Below are positions 46,265 to 55,233 of a DNA stretch of 64,000 bases, in pieces. The translations under genes and the position numbers were made by a program. Position 1 is the first letter of the stretch. Every line of letters begins with the position of its first letter. This DNA comes from Nocardioides guangzhouensis (GTDB lineage Bacteria; Actinomycetota; Actinomycetes; Propionibacteriales; Nocardioidaceae): contig NZ_SDKM01000010.1 of assembly GCF_004519545.1 (NCBI RefSeq), forward strand, positions 82,398 to 146,397, given 5' to 3'. Under the pieces are notes generated by a model, which saw only the letters and a program-made list of their open reading frames with translations, was not told where the DNA came from and did no database searches.

Positions 46265-47185
46265 TCAGGACGCGCTCTGGCGGTACGACGGGTCCACCTT
46301 GTAGGTGCCCGCCCACCGCAGCGGGGGCTCCCCGCGCGCCTGGCGGACGAACTCGCCGAGGTACCACCGCTGCAGCTCGAACTGCTGCGTCGTCGCCGCC
46401 AGCGCCAGCAGCCGCTGCGCCCGGCAGAACTCGTCGGCGAGCTCGAGCAGCTCGAGCAGCTGCGCCATCGTCTCCGCCGACCCCGGCGGGGTGTGCAGCA
46501 CGATGTCGGCCCGCTCGACACCGTCGGCCAGGGCGCGCTCGAGCGCCGGCAGCCCGAACATCAGGCGGGACATCTCGTCGACGCGGTGGAACAGCTGGGT
46601 CAGGCTCTTCGCGACCGGGTAGTCGTCCTCGTGGGCCAGCGCCAGCAGCCGCAGCTCGCGGCGCACCTCGTGGTAGTGGCGCCGGAAGTCGGCGAGCAGG
46701 CGCACCGGCATGTCGTCGAAGACCACGCGCAGGTAGTCCGCGGGCGGCGTGGCCGGCTGCGTGGAGCTGGCCTCGGTCGGGACGTCGAGCACCGGCGAGG
46801 CGGGGGTGGCGGCCAGTGAGGTCGCCGGCTCGAACCAGACGATCTTGCCGTCGTCGTGGACGTCGACCCCCCAGGAGGTCGAGCACATCCCGACCAGGCC
46901 GAGGCCGCGCCCGATCGTCGACAGCAGCTCGTCGTCCTCGGTCATCCGCGGGTTGAGCTGCGGAAGGCCGCGGGAGCCGTCGTGGACCTCGAAGCGGGGA
47001 TGGTCGAAGGTGCCCGCGACCTTGAGGCTCATCGGGGGCGCGGCGTGCAGCACGGCGTTGGTGACCAGCTCGGTCACGGCCAGCTCGGTGCACTCGAGGA
47101 GGTCGCCGCGGTCGAGGTCGCGGCACACGTCACCCGCCCATCGACGTGCCTCCTGCACTGATCGAGGGCTGCTGTCGAGTGGCAC
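46265..47185 (-). CDS. RsbW-like ATP-binding protein with an uncharacterised helical C-terminus
   Basis: The N-terminal 110 residues form a HATPase domain of anti-sigma-factor type: LAVTELVTNAVLHA (N-box), HDGSRGLPQL (altered G1) and GRGLGLVGMCSTSWGVD (G2). The last 190 residues are helical (MPVRLLADFRRHYHEVRRELRLLALAHE, LLELLELADEFCRAQRLLALAATTQQFELQRWYLGEF) and match no domain I know. It may bind a sigma factor or a phosphatase partner. GTG 47185 is the start chosen. It is weakly supported, since no clear ribosome site is seen and a TTG lies upstream. Confidence 0.75.
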   Translation of the reverse strand: MPLDSSPRSVQEARRWAGDVCRDLDRGDLLECTELAVTELVTNAVLHAAPPMSLKVAGTFDHPRFEVHDGSRGLPQLNPRMTEDDELLSTIGRGLGLVGMCSTSWGVDVHDDGKIVWFEPATSLAATPASPVLDVPTEASSTQPATPPADYLRVVFDDMPVRLLADFRRHYHEVRRELRLLALAHEDDYPVAKSLTQLFHRVDEMSRLMFGLPALERALADGVERADIVLHTPPGSAETMAQLLELLELADEFCRAQRLLALAATTQQFELQRWYLGEFVRQARGEPPLRWAGTYKVDPSYRQSAS

Positions 47186-47374
47186 GGGTGGCCTGTTCAG
47201 CGGCAACGACGAGCCTTCACCACGGGTTCCTGACAGTCGAATGGTGGACGAACTGACCGGCGAATACCCGGCAGCCACGCTCCACAAACCAAAAACTGGG
47301 GTCGATTCTGCCGTGTCCCGCAGGTCTGAGAGGCTGGGGGCAGCAGATGTACGCAATGGTCCAGGAGGCCGCTC

Positions 47375-48841
47375 ATGGCTGCACGCGAGGGCAGGCACCA
47401 GGTCGTCGTCATCGGTTCCGGCTTCGGCGGGCTGTTCGGCACCAAGGCCCTCAAGCGGGCCGACGTCGACGTCACGATGGTGGCCAAGACCACCCACCAC
47501 CTCTTCCAGCCCCTGCTCTACCAGGTGGCGACCGGGATCCTCTCCCAGGGCGAGATCGCCCCGCCGACGCGCGAGATCCTCAGCCACCAGGAGAACGCCC
47601 GCGTGCTGCTCGGTGAGGTGACCGACATCGACCTCACCGCCCGCACGGTCACCTCGCAGGTGCTCGGCCGGCCGACCGTGACGTCGTACGACTCGCTGAT
47701 CGTGGCCGCCGGTGCCAGCCAGTCCTACTTCGGCAACGACCAGTTCGCGGAGTTCGCGCCCGGCATGAAGAGCATCGACGACGCGCTGGAGCTGCGCGGC
47801 CGCATCTTCGGCGCCTTCGAGTGGGCCGAGATGGGCGCGATGCGCGGCGACAACGTCGACCACCACCTGACCTTCGTGGTCGTCGGCGCCGGCCCGACCG
47901 GTGTCGAGATGGCCGGCCAGATCGCCGAGCTCGCGAACCGCACGCTCAAGCACGACTTCCGGTTCATCAACACCCGGCACGCGCGGGTGATCCTGCTCGA
48001 CGCCGCCCCGCAGGTGCTGCCGCCGTTCGGTCACCGGCTCGGCGCCAAGGCCCAGCACGAACTCGAGAAGCTCGGGGTCGAGGTCCAGCTCGGTGCCATG
48101 GTCACCGACGTCGACGAGCGCGGCCTCGAGGTCAAGGACCGCGACGGCACCGTCCGCCGGATCGAGTGCATGACCAAGATCTGGGCAGCGGGGGTGGCGG
48201 CCAACCCGCTCGGCCGGACCCTGTCGGAGCAGACCGGCGCACCGCTGGACCGCGCCGGCCGGATCGGGGTCAACCCCGACCTCACGCTGCCCGGCCACCC
48301 CGAGGTGTTCGTGGTCGGCGACATGATCGCGCTCGACAACCTCCCGGGCGTCGCGCAGGTCGCGATCCAGGGCGCGAAGTACGCCGCCAAGGAGATCCGC
48401 AACCGGATCGACGACCGGCCGCCGCAGGCGCCGTTCCACTACCACGACAAGGGGTCGATGGCGATCATCAGCCGCTTCCGGGCGGTCGCGATGGTCGGCA
48501 AGCTGCGGCTGACCGGCGTGCTGGCCTGGCTGATGTGGCTGGCCGTGCACCTCGTCTACATCACCGGGTTCAAGAACCGCGTGACCGCGCTGCTGCACTG
48601 GGCGGTCTCGTTCCTCGGCCGCGGCCGCTCGGAGCGGACCACCACCGAGCAGCAGATCTTCGGGCGGGCGGCGCTCAAACGCCTGCAGGGCGGGGCCGCC
48701 GACCTGGTCTCCCGCCCCGGTGCGTACGACGCCAGCCGGGCGCTGCTCGAGACCACCCGGCGGGCGGAGCTCGAGGCCCAGGCTGCCGAGGAGGCCCGGC
48801 TCAGCGACGAGAACCGTCGCGGGGTGAGCGTCGACCGCTGA
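47375..48841 (+). CDS. ndh: Type II NADH dehydrogenase (NDH-2)
   Basis: NDH-2 passes electrons from NADH to quinone without pumping protons. The 488-residue flavoprotein has FAD motif VVIGSGFGGLFG (about 12-22), NADH motif VVVGAGPTGVEMAG (from 169), the quinone-site AIQGAKYAAKEIR and two hydrophobic C-terminal segments (LRLTGVLAWLMWLAVHLVYITG, LLHWAVSFL) for membrane attachment. ATG 47375 follows AGGAGG. It is divergent from the RsbW-like gene across 189 nt. Confidence 0.96.
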   Translation: MAAREGRHQVVVIGSGFGGLFGTKALKRADVDVTMVAKTTHHLFQPLLYQVATGILSQGEIAPPTREILSHQENARVLLGEVTDIDLTARTVTSQVLGRPTVTSYDSLIVAAGASQSYFGNDQFAEFAPGMKSIDDALELRGRIFGAFEWAEMGAMRGDNVDHHLTFVVVGAGPTGVEMAGQIAELANRTLKHDFRFINTRHARVILLDAAPQVLPPFGHRLGAKAQHELEKLGVEVQLGAMVTDVDERGLEVKDRDGTVRRIECMTKIWAAGVAANPLGRTLSEQTGAPLDRAGRIGVNPDLTLPGHPEVFVVGDMIALDNLPGVAQVAIQGAKYAAKEIRNRIDDRPPQAPFHYHDKGSMAIISRFRAVAMVGKLRLTGVLAWLMWLAVHLVYITGFKNRVTALLHWAVSFLGRGRSERTTTEQQIFGRAALKRLQGGAADLVSRPGAYDASRALLETTRRAELEAQAAEEARLSDENRRGVSVDR

Positions 48842-48884
48842 AACCGGTTTGTGCCGCCCTGACGCGGCTTGGTCTGATGGCGCC

Positions 48885-49397
48885 ATGACCAGCCTCGTAC
48901 GCCCCGACGCCGCCTACCACGACTCCTGGCAGGAGGCGTTCGAGGAGTTCGACCACGTGTTCTCCGACGGGTCGGGCCAGCACGGCCGGGTCGAGGGCGA
49001 GTTCACTCGCGAGCGGTTCGACGCGATGGTCGCGGACCGCCTGGCCCAGGCCGACCCGGCCACCCCGCTGCGTCCTGACTGGGTGCACTGCACGTTCCTC
49101 TGGATCGTCGAGGGGCCCGAGTTCGTGGGCAACCTGGCGATCCGCCACGAGCTCACGCCGTACCTCCTCGAGCAGGGTGGGCACGTCGGCTACTCGGTGC
49201 GCCCGAGCCGGCGCCGGCAGGGGCACGCACGGCGCGCGCTCGCCCTCGCGCTGCCGGTCTGCCAGGAGCTCGGCATCGACCGGGTGCTGGTGACCTGCGA
49301 CGTCGACAACGAGGCGTCGCGGCGCACCATCGAGGCCAACGGCGGGGTCCAGGAGGACGTGCGCGAGGGCAAGCGGCGCTACTGGATCAGCGTCTAG
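48885..49397 (+). CDS. GNAT family N-acetyltransferase
   Basis: The 170-residue GNAT has GHVGYSVRPSRRRQGHARRAL, the acetyl-CoA motif A (R-R-x-G-x-A), and RVLVTCDVDNEASRRTIEANGG as motif B. It resembles small-molecule or peptide acetyltransferases; the substrate is unknown. ATG 48885 has TCTGAT just 6 nt upstream, a possible -10. Its TAG overlaps the TAG of the convergent MFS gene (shared CTAG). Confidence 0.88.
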   Translation: MTSLVRPDAAYHDSWQEAFEEFDHVFSDGSGQHGRVEGEFTRERFDAMVADRLAQADPATPLRPDWVHCTFLWIVEGPEFVGNLAIRHELTPYLLEQGGHVGYSVRPSRRRQGHARRALALALPVCQELGIDRVLVTCDVDNEASRRTIEANGGVQEDVREGKRRYWISV

Positions 49398-50725
49398 CTC
49401 CCGACCAGCTGCGGCTCGCGGTGCGGGCGGTCCACGACCAGGTCGTCGCGCAGGTCGCGGCCGCGGGTCTCGGGCAGCAGGGTCGCACAGCTCAGGCTGA
49501 TCGTGGCCACGACGACGTTGTAGCCCGCCACCAGCCACAGGGTACCGTCGCCCCTGGTCACGAGCCACGCGGCGATCAGCGGGGTGAACCCGGAGGCCAC
49601 GATCCCCGAGACCTGGTAGAGCGTGCTGAGCGCGCTGTAGCGGTAGCGGGTGTCGAACAGCTCGCTCCACAACGCCGCGAGCGGCCCGTAGACCACGCCG
49701 TAGACGACGCCCAGGCCGCCGACGAACGCGACCACCACGCCGAGCGTCGTTCCGCCCTGGATCAGCCAGGCCGCCGGAAATGCGAAGAACAGGGCGAACA
49801 CCGTGCCCGCGTTGTAGACGGGCTTGCGGCCGACCCGGTCGCTGAGGCGGCCGGCGGCGAGCACCAGCACCACACCGAGCAGGACCCCGGCCATGATCGC
49901 GTCGAGCACCACCGACTTCGCGACGCCGACGTTCTTCACGGCGTACGCCAGGAGGTAGACCGAGAACAGGTTGAACGTGAAGCCTTCGATGAAGCGGGTG
50001 CCCATGCCGAGCAGCAGCGTGCGCGGCTGCCGGCGGACCAGCTCCCTCACCGGGTTCGCGACGACCTGCTTCTGCTCCTGGACCTGCTCGAACGCCGGGG
50101 TCTCCATCACGCTGAGCCGGATCCAGGCGCCGATGGCGAGCAGCAGCACGCTGAGCAGGAAGCACGCGCGCCAGCCCCAGGCGAGGAACGCCTCGTCGGG
50201 CAGCTGGCTGGCGATCGCGAAGGCGCCGGAAGCGAGGAACAGCCCGCCCGGCACGCCGATGTGCGCGAAGCTGCCGAAGAAGCCCCGTCGCTCCGGCGGG
50301 GCGAACTCGACGGCGAGCAGCACCGCGCCGCCGTACTCGCCGCCGACGCCGATGCCCTGGAGGATCCGCAGCACCACGAGCAGGATCGGCGCCCACACCC
50401 CGATCGCCTCGTACGACGGGAGCAGGCCGATCGCGGCCGTGCCGACGCCCATGATCACCAGCGTCCAGATCAGCATGGTCTTGCGGCCGATCCGGTCGCC
50501 GAGGTGCCCGAAGACGAAGCCGCCGAGCGGCCGGGCCAGGAAGCCGACCGCGAACGTGCCGAACGCGGCGAACTGGGCGGCTGGGCCGCTGAGCCCGCTG
50601 AAGAAGAGCTGGTCGAAGACCAGGCCGGCGGCGGTGCCGTAGAGAAAGAAGTCGTACCACTCGATGGTGGCGCCGACCGCCGAGGCGAGGGCCACCTTGC
50701 GGGGGGAGGCTGCATCGGTCCGCAT
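49394..50725 (-). CDS. MFS transporter, metabolite:H+ symporter (MHS) family
   Basis: The 443-residue, 12-helix transporter begins with VALASAVGATIEWYDFFLYGTAAGLVF, the strong MHS signature seen in ShiA, ProP and alpha-ketoglutarate permeases. Further MFS motifs are GGFVFGHLGDRIGRK, LRILQGIGVGGEYGGAVLLAVE and RLSDRVGRKP. It imports an organic acid, betaine or similar compound; the exact one is unclear. ATG 50725 follows AGGAG. Direct repeats of GATAA lie upstream. Its end shares CTAG with the GNAT gene. Confidence 0.92.
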   Translation of the reverse strand: MRTDAASPRKVALASAVGATIEWYDFFLYGTAAGLVFDQLFFSGLSGPAAQFAAFGTFAVGFLARPLGGFVFGHLGDRIGRKTMLIWTLVIMGVGTAAIGLLPSYEAIGVWAPILLVVLRILQGIGVGGEYGGAVLLAVEFAPPERRGFFGSFAHIGVPGGLFLASGAFAIASQLPDEAFLAWGWRACFLLSVLLLAIGAWIRLSVMETPAFEQVQEQKQVVANPVRELVRRQPRTLLLGMGTRFIEGFTFNLFSVYLLAYAVKNVGVAKSVVLDAIMAGVLLGVVLVLAAGRLSDRVGRKPVYNAGTVFALFFAFPAAWLIQGGTTLGVVVAFVGGLGVVYGVVYGPLAALWSELFDTRYRYSALSTLYQVSGIVASGFTPLIAAWLVTRGDGTLWLVAGYNVVVATISLSCATLLPETRGRDLRDDLVVDRPHREPQLVGS

Positions 50726-50893
50726 GTGTTCTCCTGTCATTCCCGATAAAGACAACTGAGATAATCGACATAGACCGTACAGGATCACCCGGAACGGGGG
50801 TGCTCCGGACGCCGTACGAACCGCTGTCCTCGGGTAGGGCCCGCGGGCCGCTCGGGTGCGGCCTGCCCGCACGACGTTAGGAGGTCGCGGCCC

Positions 50894-52642
50894 ATGGGCG
50901 AGCCGGCGGTGCGCGCGCACACCGTGTCCAGCTACGTGCCGGGACTGCACATGCTGCGTACCTACCGCAGGTCGTGGCTGGCGAAGGACCTCGTCGCCGG
51001 GGTGGTGCTCACGACGCTGCTGGTCCCCCAGGGCATGGCGTACGCCGAGCTGGCCGGCCTGCCCGCGATCACCGGCCTCTACACCACCATCCTCTGCCTG
51101 CTCGCGTACGCGCTGTTCGGGCCGTCACGGGTGCTGGTGCTCGGCCCGGACTCCGCGCTGGGCCCGATGATCGCGGCCACGGTCCTGCCCCTCGTCGCGT
51201 CCGACGGGGACCCGGACACGGCGGTCGCCTACGCCTCGCTGCTGGCGATCATGGTCGGCGTCATCACGGTCCTGGCCGGACTGTTCAAGCTCGGCTTCGT
51301 CGCCGACCTGCTCTCGCACCCGACCCAGATCGGCTACATGAACGGGCTCGCGCTGACGATCCTGGTCAGCCAGCTCCCGAAGCTGTTCGGGTTCTCGGTG
51401 GACGCGGACGGGTTGATCGACGAGGCGACGGCGTTCGTCCGGGCAGTCCGGGACGGGGAGACCGTTGGCGCTGCGCTCGCGATCGGGCTGTTCTGCCTGG
51501 TCCTCATCCTGGTGATGCAGCGGTTGTGGCCGATCTTCCCCAGCGTGCTGGCAGCGGTGGTGCTGGCGATCGCCGCCGTCGCCGTCTTCGACCTCGAGGA
51601 CCGCGGCGTCAAGCTGGTCGGGGAGATGCCCGCCGGCTTCCCGCCGTTCACGATCCCGCACGTGCCGGTCGAGGACCTGACCCTGCTGCTCGCCGGCGCG
51701 CTGGGCATCGCGCTGGTGGCCCTCACCGACACCATCTCGAACGCCTCGGTGTTCGCCGACAAGACGGGCGCCGAGGTCGACGGCAACCGCGAGATGATCG
51801 CCGTCGGTGCGGCGAGCCTCTCCGCCGGCCTCTTCCAGGGGTTCCCGGTGTCCACCAGCGGCTCCCGCACCGCGGTCGCGTTCCAGAGCGGCTCGAAGAC
51901 CCAGGTCACCGGCCTGGTCGGTGCGGTCGCCATCATCGTGATGCTGCTCGTCGCGCCCGGCCTGCTGAAGGACCTTCCGCAGCCGGCCCTGGCGGCGGTC
52001 GTGATCGCCGCGTCGACCTCACTCGCCGACGTACGCGGGCTGCGGCGGCTCTACCGGCAGCGCCGCTCGGAGTTCCTCCTCGCGCTGGCCCCGTTCCTCG
52101 GCGTGGCACTGCTCGGAGTCCTGCCCGGCATCGCCGTGGCGGTCGGGCTCTCCATCCTCAACGTCTTCCGCCGGGTGTGGTGGCCGCACCAGGCGCTGCT
52201 CGGCCGCGCCGAGGGCATGCGCGGCTACCACGACACGGAGTTCCACCCGACCATCGAGCACCTGCCCGGCCTCGCGATCTACCGGTTCGACGCCCCCTTG
52301 CTCTTCGCCAACGCCCGCACCTTCCGTGACCAGGTACGCCGCCTCGTCGCGACCGACCCCCGCCCGGCCTGGGTGGTGGTCGCGTCGGAGCCGATCACCG
52401 ACGTCGACACCACCGCCGCCGACATGCTCGAGGACCTCGACACCGAGCTCGCCGAGGGCGGCACGAAGCTGGTCTTCGCCGAGCTCAAGGACGCCGTACG
52501 CCAGAAGATCGAGACCTACGAGCTGGCCGACACCATGAAGCGCGACCGCTTCTTCCCGACCGTCCGCACCGCCGTCGAGGCCTACCAGGCGCAGGCCGGC
52601 GTCGAGTGGATCCCCGGCCCCAGCCCCTACGAGCTGGAGTGA
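50894..52642 (+). CDS. SulP-family anion transporter with STAS domain
   Basis: The 582-residue protein has the SulP signature region LVAGVVLTTLLVPQGMAYAELAGLPAITGLYT, ten or more helices, GFPVSTSGSRTAV, and a C-terminal STAS domain (about 440-570: YRFDAPLLFANARTFRDQVR, DVDTTAADMLEDLDTELAEGGTKLVFAELKD). It carries sulfate, bicarbonate or another anion; the substrate is not decided by sequence. ATG 50894 follows GGAGG. It is divergent from the MHS gene. Confidence 0.93.
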   Translation: MGEPAVRAHTVSSYVPGLHMLRTYRRSWLAKDLVAGVVLTTLLVPQGMAYAELAGLPAITGLYTTILCLLAYALFGPSRVLVLGPDSALGPMIAATVLPLVASDGDPDTAVAYASLLAIMVGVITVLAGLFKLGFVADLLSHPTQIGYMNGLALTILVSQLPKLFGFSVDADGLIDEATAFVRAVRDGETVGAALAIGLFCLVLILVMQRLWPIFPSVLAAVVLAIAAVAVFDLEDRGVKLVGEMPAGFPPFTIPHVPVEDLTLLLAGALGIALVALTDTISNASVFADKTGAEVDGNREMIAVGAASLSAGLFQGFPVSTSGSRTAVAFQSGSKTQVTGLVGAVAIIVMLLVAPGLLKDLPQPALAAVVIAASTSLADVRGLRRLYRQRRSEFLLALAPFLGVALLGVLPGIAVAVGLSILNVFRRVWWPHQALLGRAEGMRGYHDTEFHPTIEHLPGLAIYRFDAPLLFANARTFRDQVRRLVATDPRPAWVVVASEPITDVDTTAADMLEDLDTELAEGGTKLVFAELKDAVRQKIETYELADTMKRDRFFPTVRTAVEAYQAQAGVEWIPGPSPYELE

Positions 52643-52818
52643 CGGCGTGGGTCCGTGAGCAGCGGAAGCTCGCCGTCGCGGACGTTCGCTCATCGGCCAT
52701 GAGCGTGCACGAGTCGACGACGAGCGTTCGCTCCGGCCGCACCGACTGCGGTTGGTTTGTCCTACCCGCGTGGCCCCGGTAGAAATGCACCCATGCTTCC
52801 TTCGAGAACGGGCTCGCA

Positions 52819-53517
52819 GTGACAGCCAGCGACTACGACAGTTTCGCGAACGCCTACGCGGCGGACAACGAGTCGAACCTCTTCAACGCGTACTACGAGC
52901 GACCCGAGATGCTCCGCCTCGCCGGTGACGTCTCCGGCCGCCGGATCCTCGACGCGGGGTGTGGTTCCGGGCCGTTGACGGCTGCCCTTCGCGCTCAGGG
53001 CGCCGTCGTCACCGGTTTCGACGCGAGCACGGCCATGGTCGCCCTGGCGCGTCAGAGGCTGGGCGACGACGCCGACGTGCACGTGGCGGACCTAGGCGCG
53101 CCGTTGCCGTTCGGCGATGACGAGTTCGATGACGTCGTCGCATCGCTCGTCCTGCACTACCTCGAGGACTGGGCCGGCCCCCTCACCGAGCTTCGGCGCG
53201 TGCTGAAGCCCGGCGGTCGCCTGATCCTCTCGGTGATCCACCCCAGTGTCTACGCCATCGTGTATCCCGAGGCCGACTACTTCGCGCTCACCAGGTACTC
53301 CGAGGAATACACGTTCGACGGGCAGAGCGCGGTCCTGACCTACTGGCACCGACCACTCCACGCCGTCACGGCTGCCTTTGCCGCCGCAGGGTTCCGCATC
53401 GCCACCGTCAGCGAACCGCCCCCGGCGGCGGACACACCTCCGGGACTGCTCCCCCCAGGCCTGGCAGAAGGCCGGTCCTTCCTGTGCTTCCTCTTCTTCG
53501 TCCTCGAGGCCGCCTGA
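52819..53517 (+). CDS. Class I SAM-dependent methyltransferase
   Basis: The 232-residue protein has the Rossmann SAM site ILDAGCGSGPLTAALRAQGA, FDASTAMV, DEFDDVVASLVLHYL and LKPGGRLILSVIHP. It is of the Methyltransf_11 type with an unknown substrate, probably a small molecule. GTG 52819 has no strong ribosome site. It marks the start of the less ordered part of the window. Confidence 0.88.
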   Translation: MTASDYDSFANAYAADNESNLFNAYYERPEMLRLAGDVSGRRILDAGCGSGPLTAALRAQGAVVTGFDASTAMVALARQRLGDDADVHVADLGAPLPFGDDEFDDVVASLVLHYLEDWAGPLTELRRVLKPGGRLILSVIHPSVYAIVYPEADYFALTRYSEEYTFDGQSAVLTYWHRPLHAVTAAFAAAGFRIATVSEPPPAADTPPGLLPPGLAEGRSFLCFLFFVLEAA

Positions 53518-53586
53518 GCCGAACCGCGACGGGTCCCGTTGGGGTGCGTGCACGCTCCCGTTGGTAGGCCGAGTGGTAGCCCAGGG

Positions 53587-53621
53587 GTAGGCCCCGTGGG
53601 ACTCGAACCACCACCAACGGA
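53587..53621 (-). pseudogene. tRNA 3'-end remnant, copy 1
   Basis: On the minus strand this reads GTTGGTGGTGGTTCGAGTCC then CACGGGGCCTAC, a T loop (TTCGAGT) and acceptor-like end without the rest of a tRNA. The T stem is damaged (GGTGG against CCCAC). It matches 56622-56657 with a one-base gap and a few changes, in the same orientation. Such pieces are typical att sites left by elements that integrate into tRNA genes. Confidence 0.55.
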
Positions 53622-54000
53622 GACGTCCTCAGGCCTTCAGGACAAGGGGATTCAGGTGCGTTGGCGCCTGCGGTGGGTGGAGCCTGGTGGCTCCTGGCGA
53701 CCTGGTTTCTGGCCCTATTCTGCCCAGCATTCTTCCCAAGCCAGGGATGCCGCCGGCGTCCACGACCTCGTGGATCGGGTCGGCGGCTCAGAGGTGGCGC
53801 GAGGCAGACGTCGTGCCTCGACCGTCACCGCCGAGAGCGCTGGATTCCCGCTCCGCTACACGACCATGGGAGCCCCAAGAACCGCCTCGCACGTGCTCGT
53901 CTCGCCCGGTACGGTCGCGGGCGTGCTGCCACTGCGGGGAGCCCGAGAACTCCGCGCACTGGCGCCCCGGTAGCTCCCCCGCTGAGAAGAGGTTTCGTCG
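53622..54000. other. Stretch without a supported gene
   Basis: The region from 53518 to 54000 holds the tRNA remnant at 53587-53621 and otherwise only open frames of low-complexity composition without family features. A 144-codon plus-strand frame (53539-53973) begins inside the remnant area and has no recognisable protein pattern. I see no terminator or regulatory element. Confidence 0.5.
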
Positions 54001-54381
54001 ATGGCATGTCGTATCAGTGAGCTCGTGCTCGGTTGCCGCGACCCCGAGGTGCTGGCGCGGTTCTGGTGTGAGGTCCTGGACTTCGTCGTGCTCGATCGCG
54101 AAGAGAACGAGATGTTCGAGATCGGGCCCCGGGAAGGGTTCGGCGGACCACAGCCGACGCTCATCCTCAGCCGCAGGGACGAGCCGGAGCCGGGGAAGAC
54201 CCGCCTGCACATCGACGTCAACGCCACCGACCGCGACCAGGACGCCGAACTGGAACGCCTCCTTGCGCTCGGGGCCCGCCCGGCCGATATCGGCCAGACC
54301 GGCGAGGAGGCGTGGCACGTTCTTGCCGACCCCGAGGGCAATGAGTTCTGCCTGCTCAAGGCCCGCCTCAAGCCGCTCTGA
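54001..54381 (+). CDS. VOC-fold (glyoxalase/bleomycin resistance-like) protein
   Basis: The 126-residue protein fits the glyoxalase-like domain: ISELVLGCRDPEVLARFWCEVLDF (first beta-alpha unit), RLHIDVNATDRDQDAELERLLALGA and WHVLADPEGNEFCLL. The metal-site residues are partly kept (His in LHIDV, Glu in GNEFC). ATG 54001 follows AGAGG. The function could be binding or modification of a small molecule. Confidence 0.88.
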   Translation: MACRISELVLGCRDPEVLARFWCEVLDFVVLDREENEMFEIGPREGFGGPQPTLILSRRDEPEPGKTRLHIDVNATDRDQDAELERLLALGARPADIGQTGEEAWHVLADPEGNEFCLLKARLKPL

Positions 54382-54749
54382 CGACGCCGAGGACGATCCG
54401 GGTCGGGGCCGTTTCGAAGCCCACAAGGATGAAGCCCGCGACGATGAAGTCGAAGATGCCGCGCGCGGCATCCATCGAGACCGGTGGGTTCGGACCGCCA
54501 ACGCCCGATTGCTCGAGCCGCACGCCATGAGGTGAGTGCGTTCCGTGCGAGGCCCTTCGAGCAAGTTGTCGTGCTCGGCCACTGGCACCCGGCATCCGCT
54601 CATCGGCAGACCGCGCGCGATCTGCGGTACGAGCGGACGGTTCGGCCAATCTGCCCGATGAAGAGTCGCTTGTTTCCCAGCCGTTCGTGGGACTTGCGGA
54701 AGGAACGTCACCCCTGCAGACAGGCGCGGATCGCGGCTATGAGCGGTCG
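54382..54749. other. Mostly empty stretch with a possible 35-residue membrane peptide
   Basis: On the minus strand, 54475-54368 can encode a 35-residue peptide with one hydrophobic helix (GIFDFIVAGFILVGFE), its end overlapping the VOC stop. There is no clear ribosome site, so I do not call it a gene. The rest contains no recognisable protein or RNA. Confidence 0.35.
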
Positions 54750-54953
54750 CTACTCCTCCGCAGGAGGCTGCTGCCTACTCACCTGAATCAGCTTCCACAC
54801 GGAGACCGGTAGACCAATGACGCTGACGAACACCACGACCTCACCGACGTCTGTCCACCCACGGGAGACCATCCAGACGCCCACGGCGATCAACAGCACG
54901 TCGACGAGGATCACGGTCCGCCAGTAGACCGGGGTATTCGACTCGTCCGACAC
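54750..54953 (-). CDS. Small two-helix membrane protein
   Basis: The 67-residue protein has two hydrophobic segments (TVILVDVLLIAVGVWMVS, VVVFVSVIGLPVSVWKLI) and a short Gln/Glu-rich tail. GTG 54953 lies 7 nt behind TAGCGT (54966-54961), a leaderless pattern. A GTG at 54977 would put that box inside the gene. It has no known family. Such small proteins may act alone or with a partner not in the window. Confidence 0.65.
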   Translation of the reverse strand: MSDESNTPVYWRTVILVDVLLIAVGVWMVSRGWTDVGEVVVFVSVIGLPVSVWKLIQVSRQQPPAEE

Positions 54954-55233
54954 ATGGCGGACGCTAGCGCTGGGCACATCGCGTCGTCCACGGCCCGCTC
55001 ATCGGCTCTGAGGGCGCACGAGGCAGCCAGGTGGGCGGATGTCTGTCGGGATCGTTGTCTCGACTCATTGCTCCCCGTGCTCTGGCGCGCGCAGGCGGGG
55101 CGCGCATCGGTCGCCGGGTCTCCGACATCCGCAGACATGGCGTCGCGTCGAGAAAATCGGCCGACGGTTGGACGTTTCTCGCGGTTGCGGACATGTACCG
55201 GGTGTCAGGATGCCCCGACCGGAGGAGCCGTTG

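Noticed and set aside
54368..54475. 35-residue hydrophobic peptide on the minus strand
   Set aside because: No ribosome site or -10 box is clear, and the length is within chance for this region; left as a note only.
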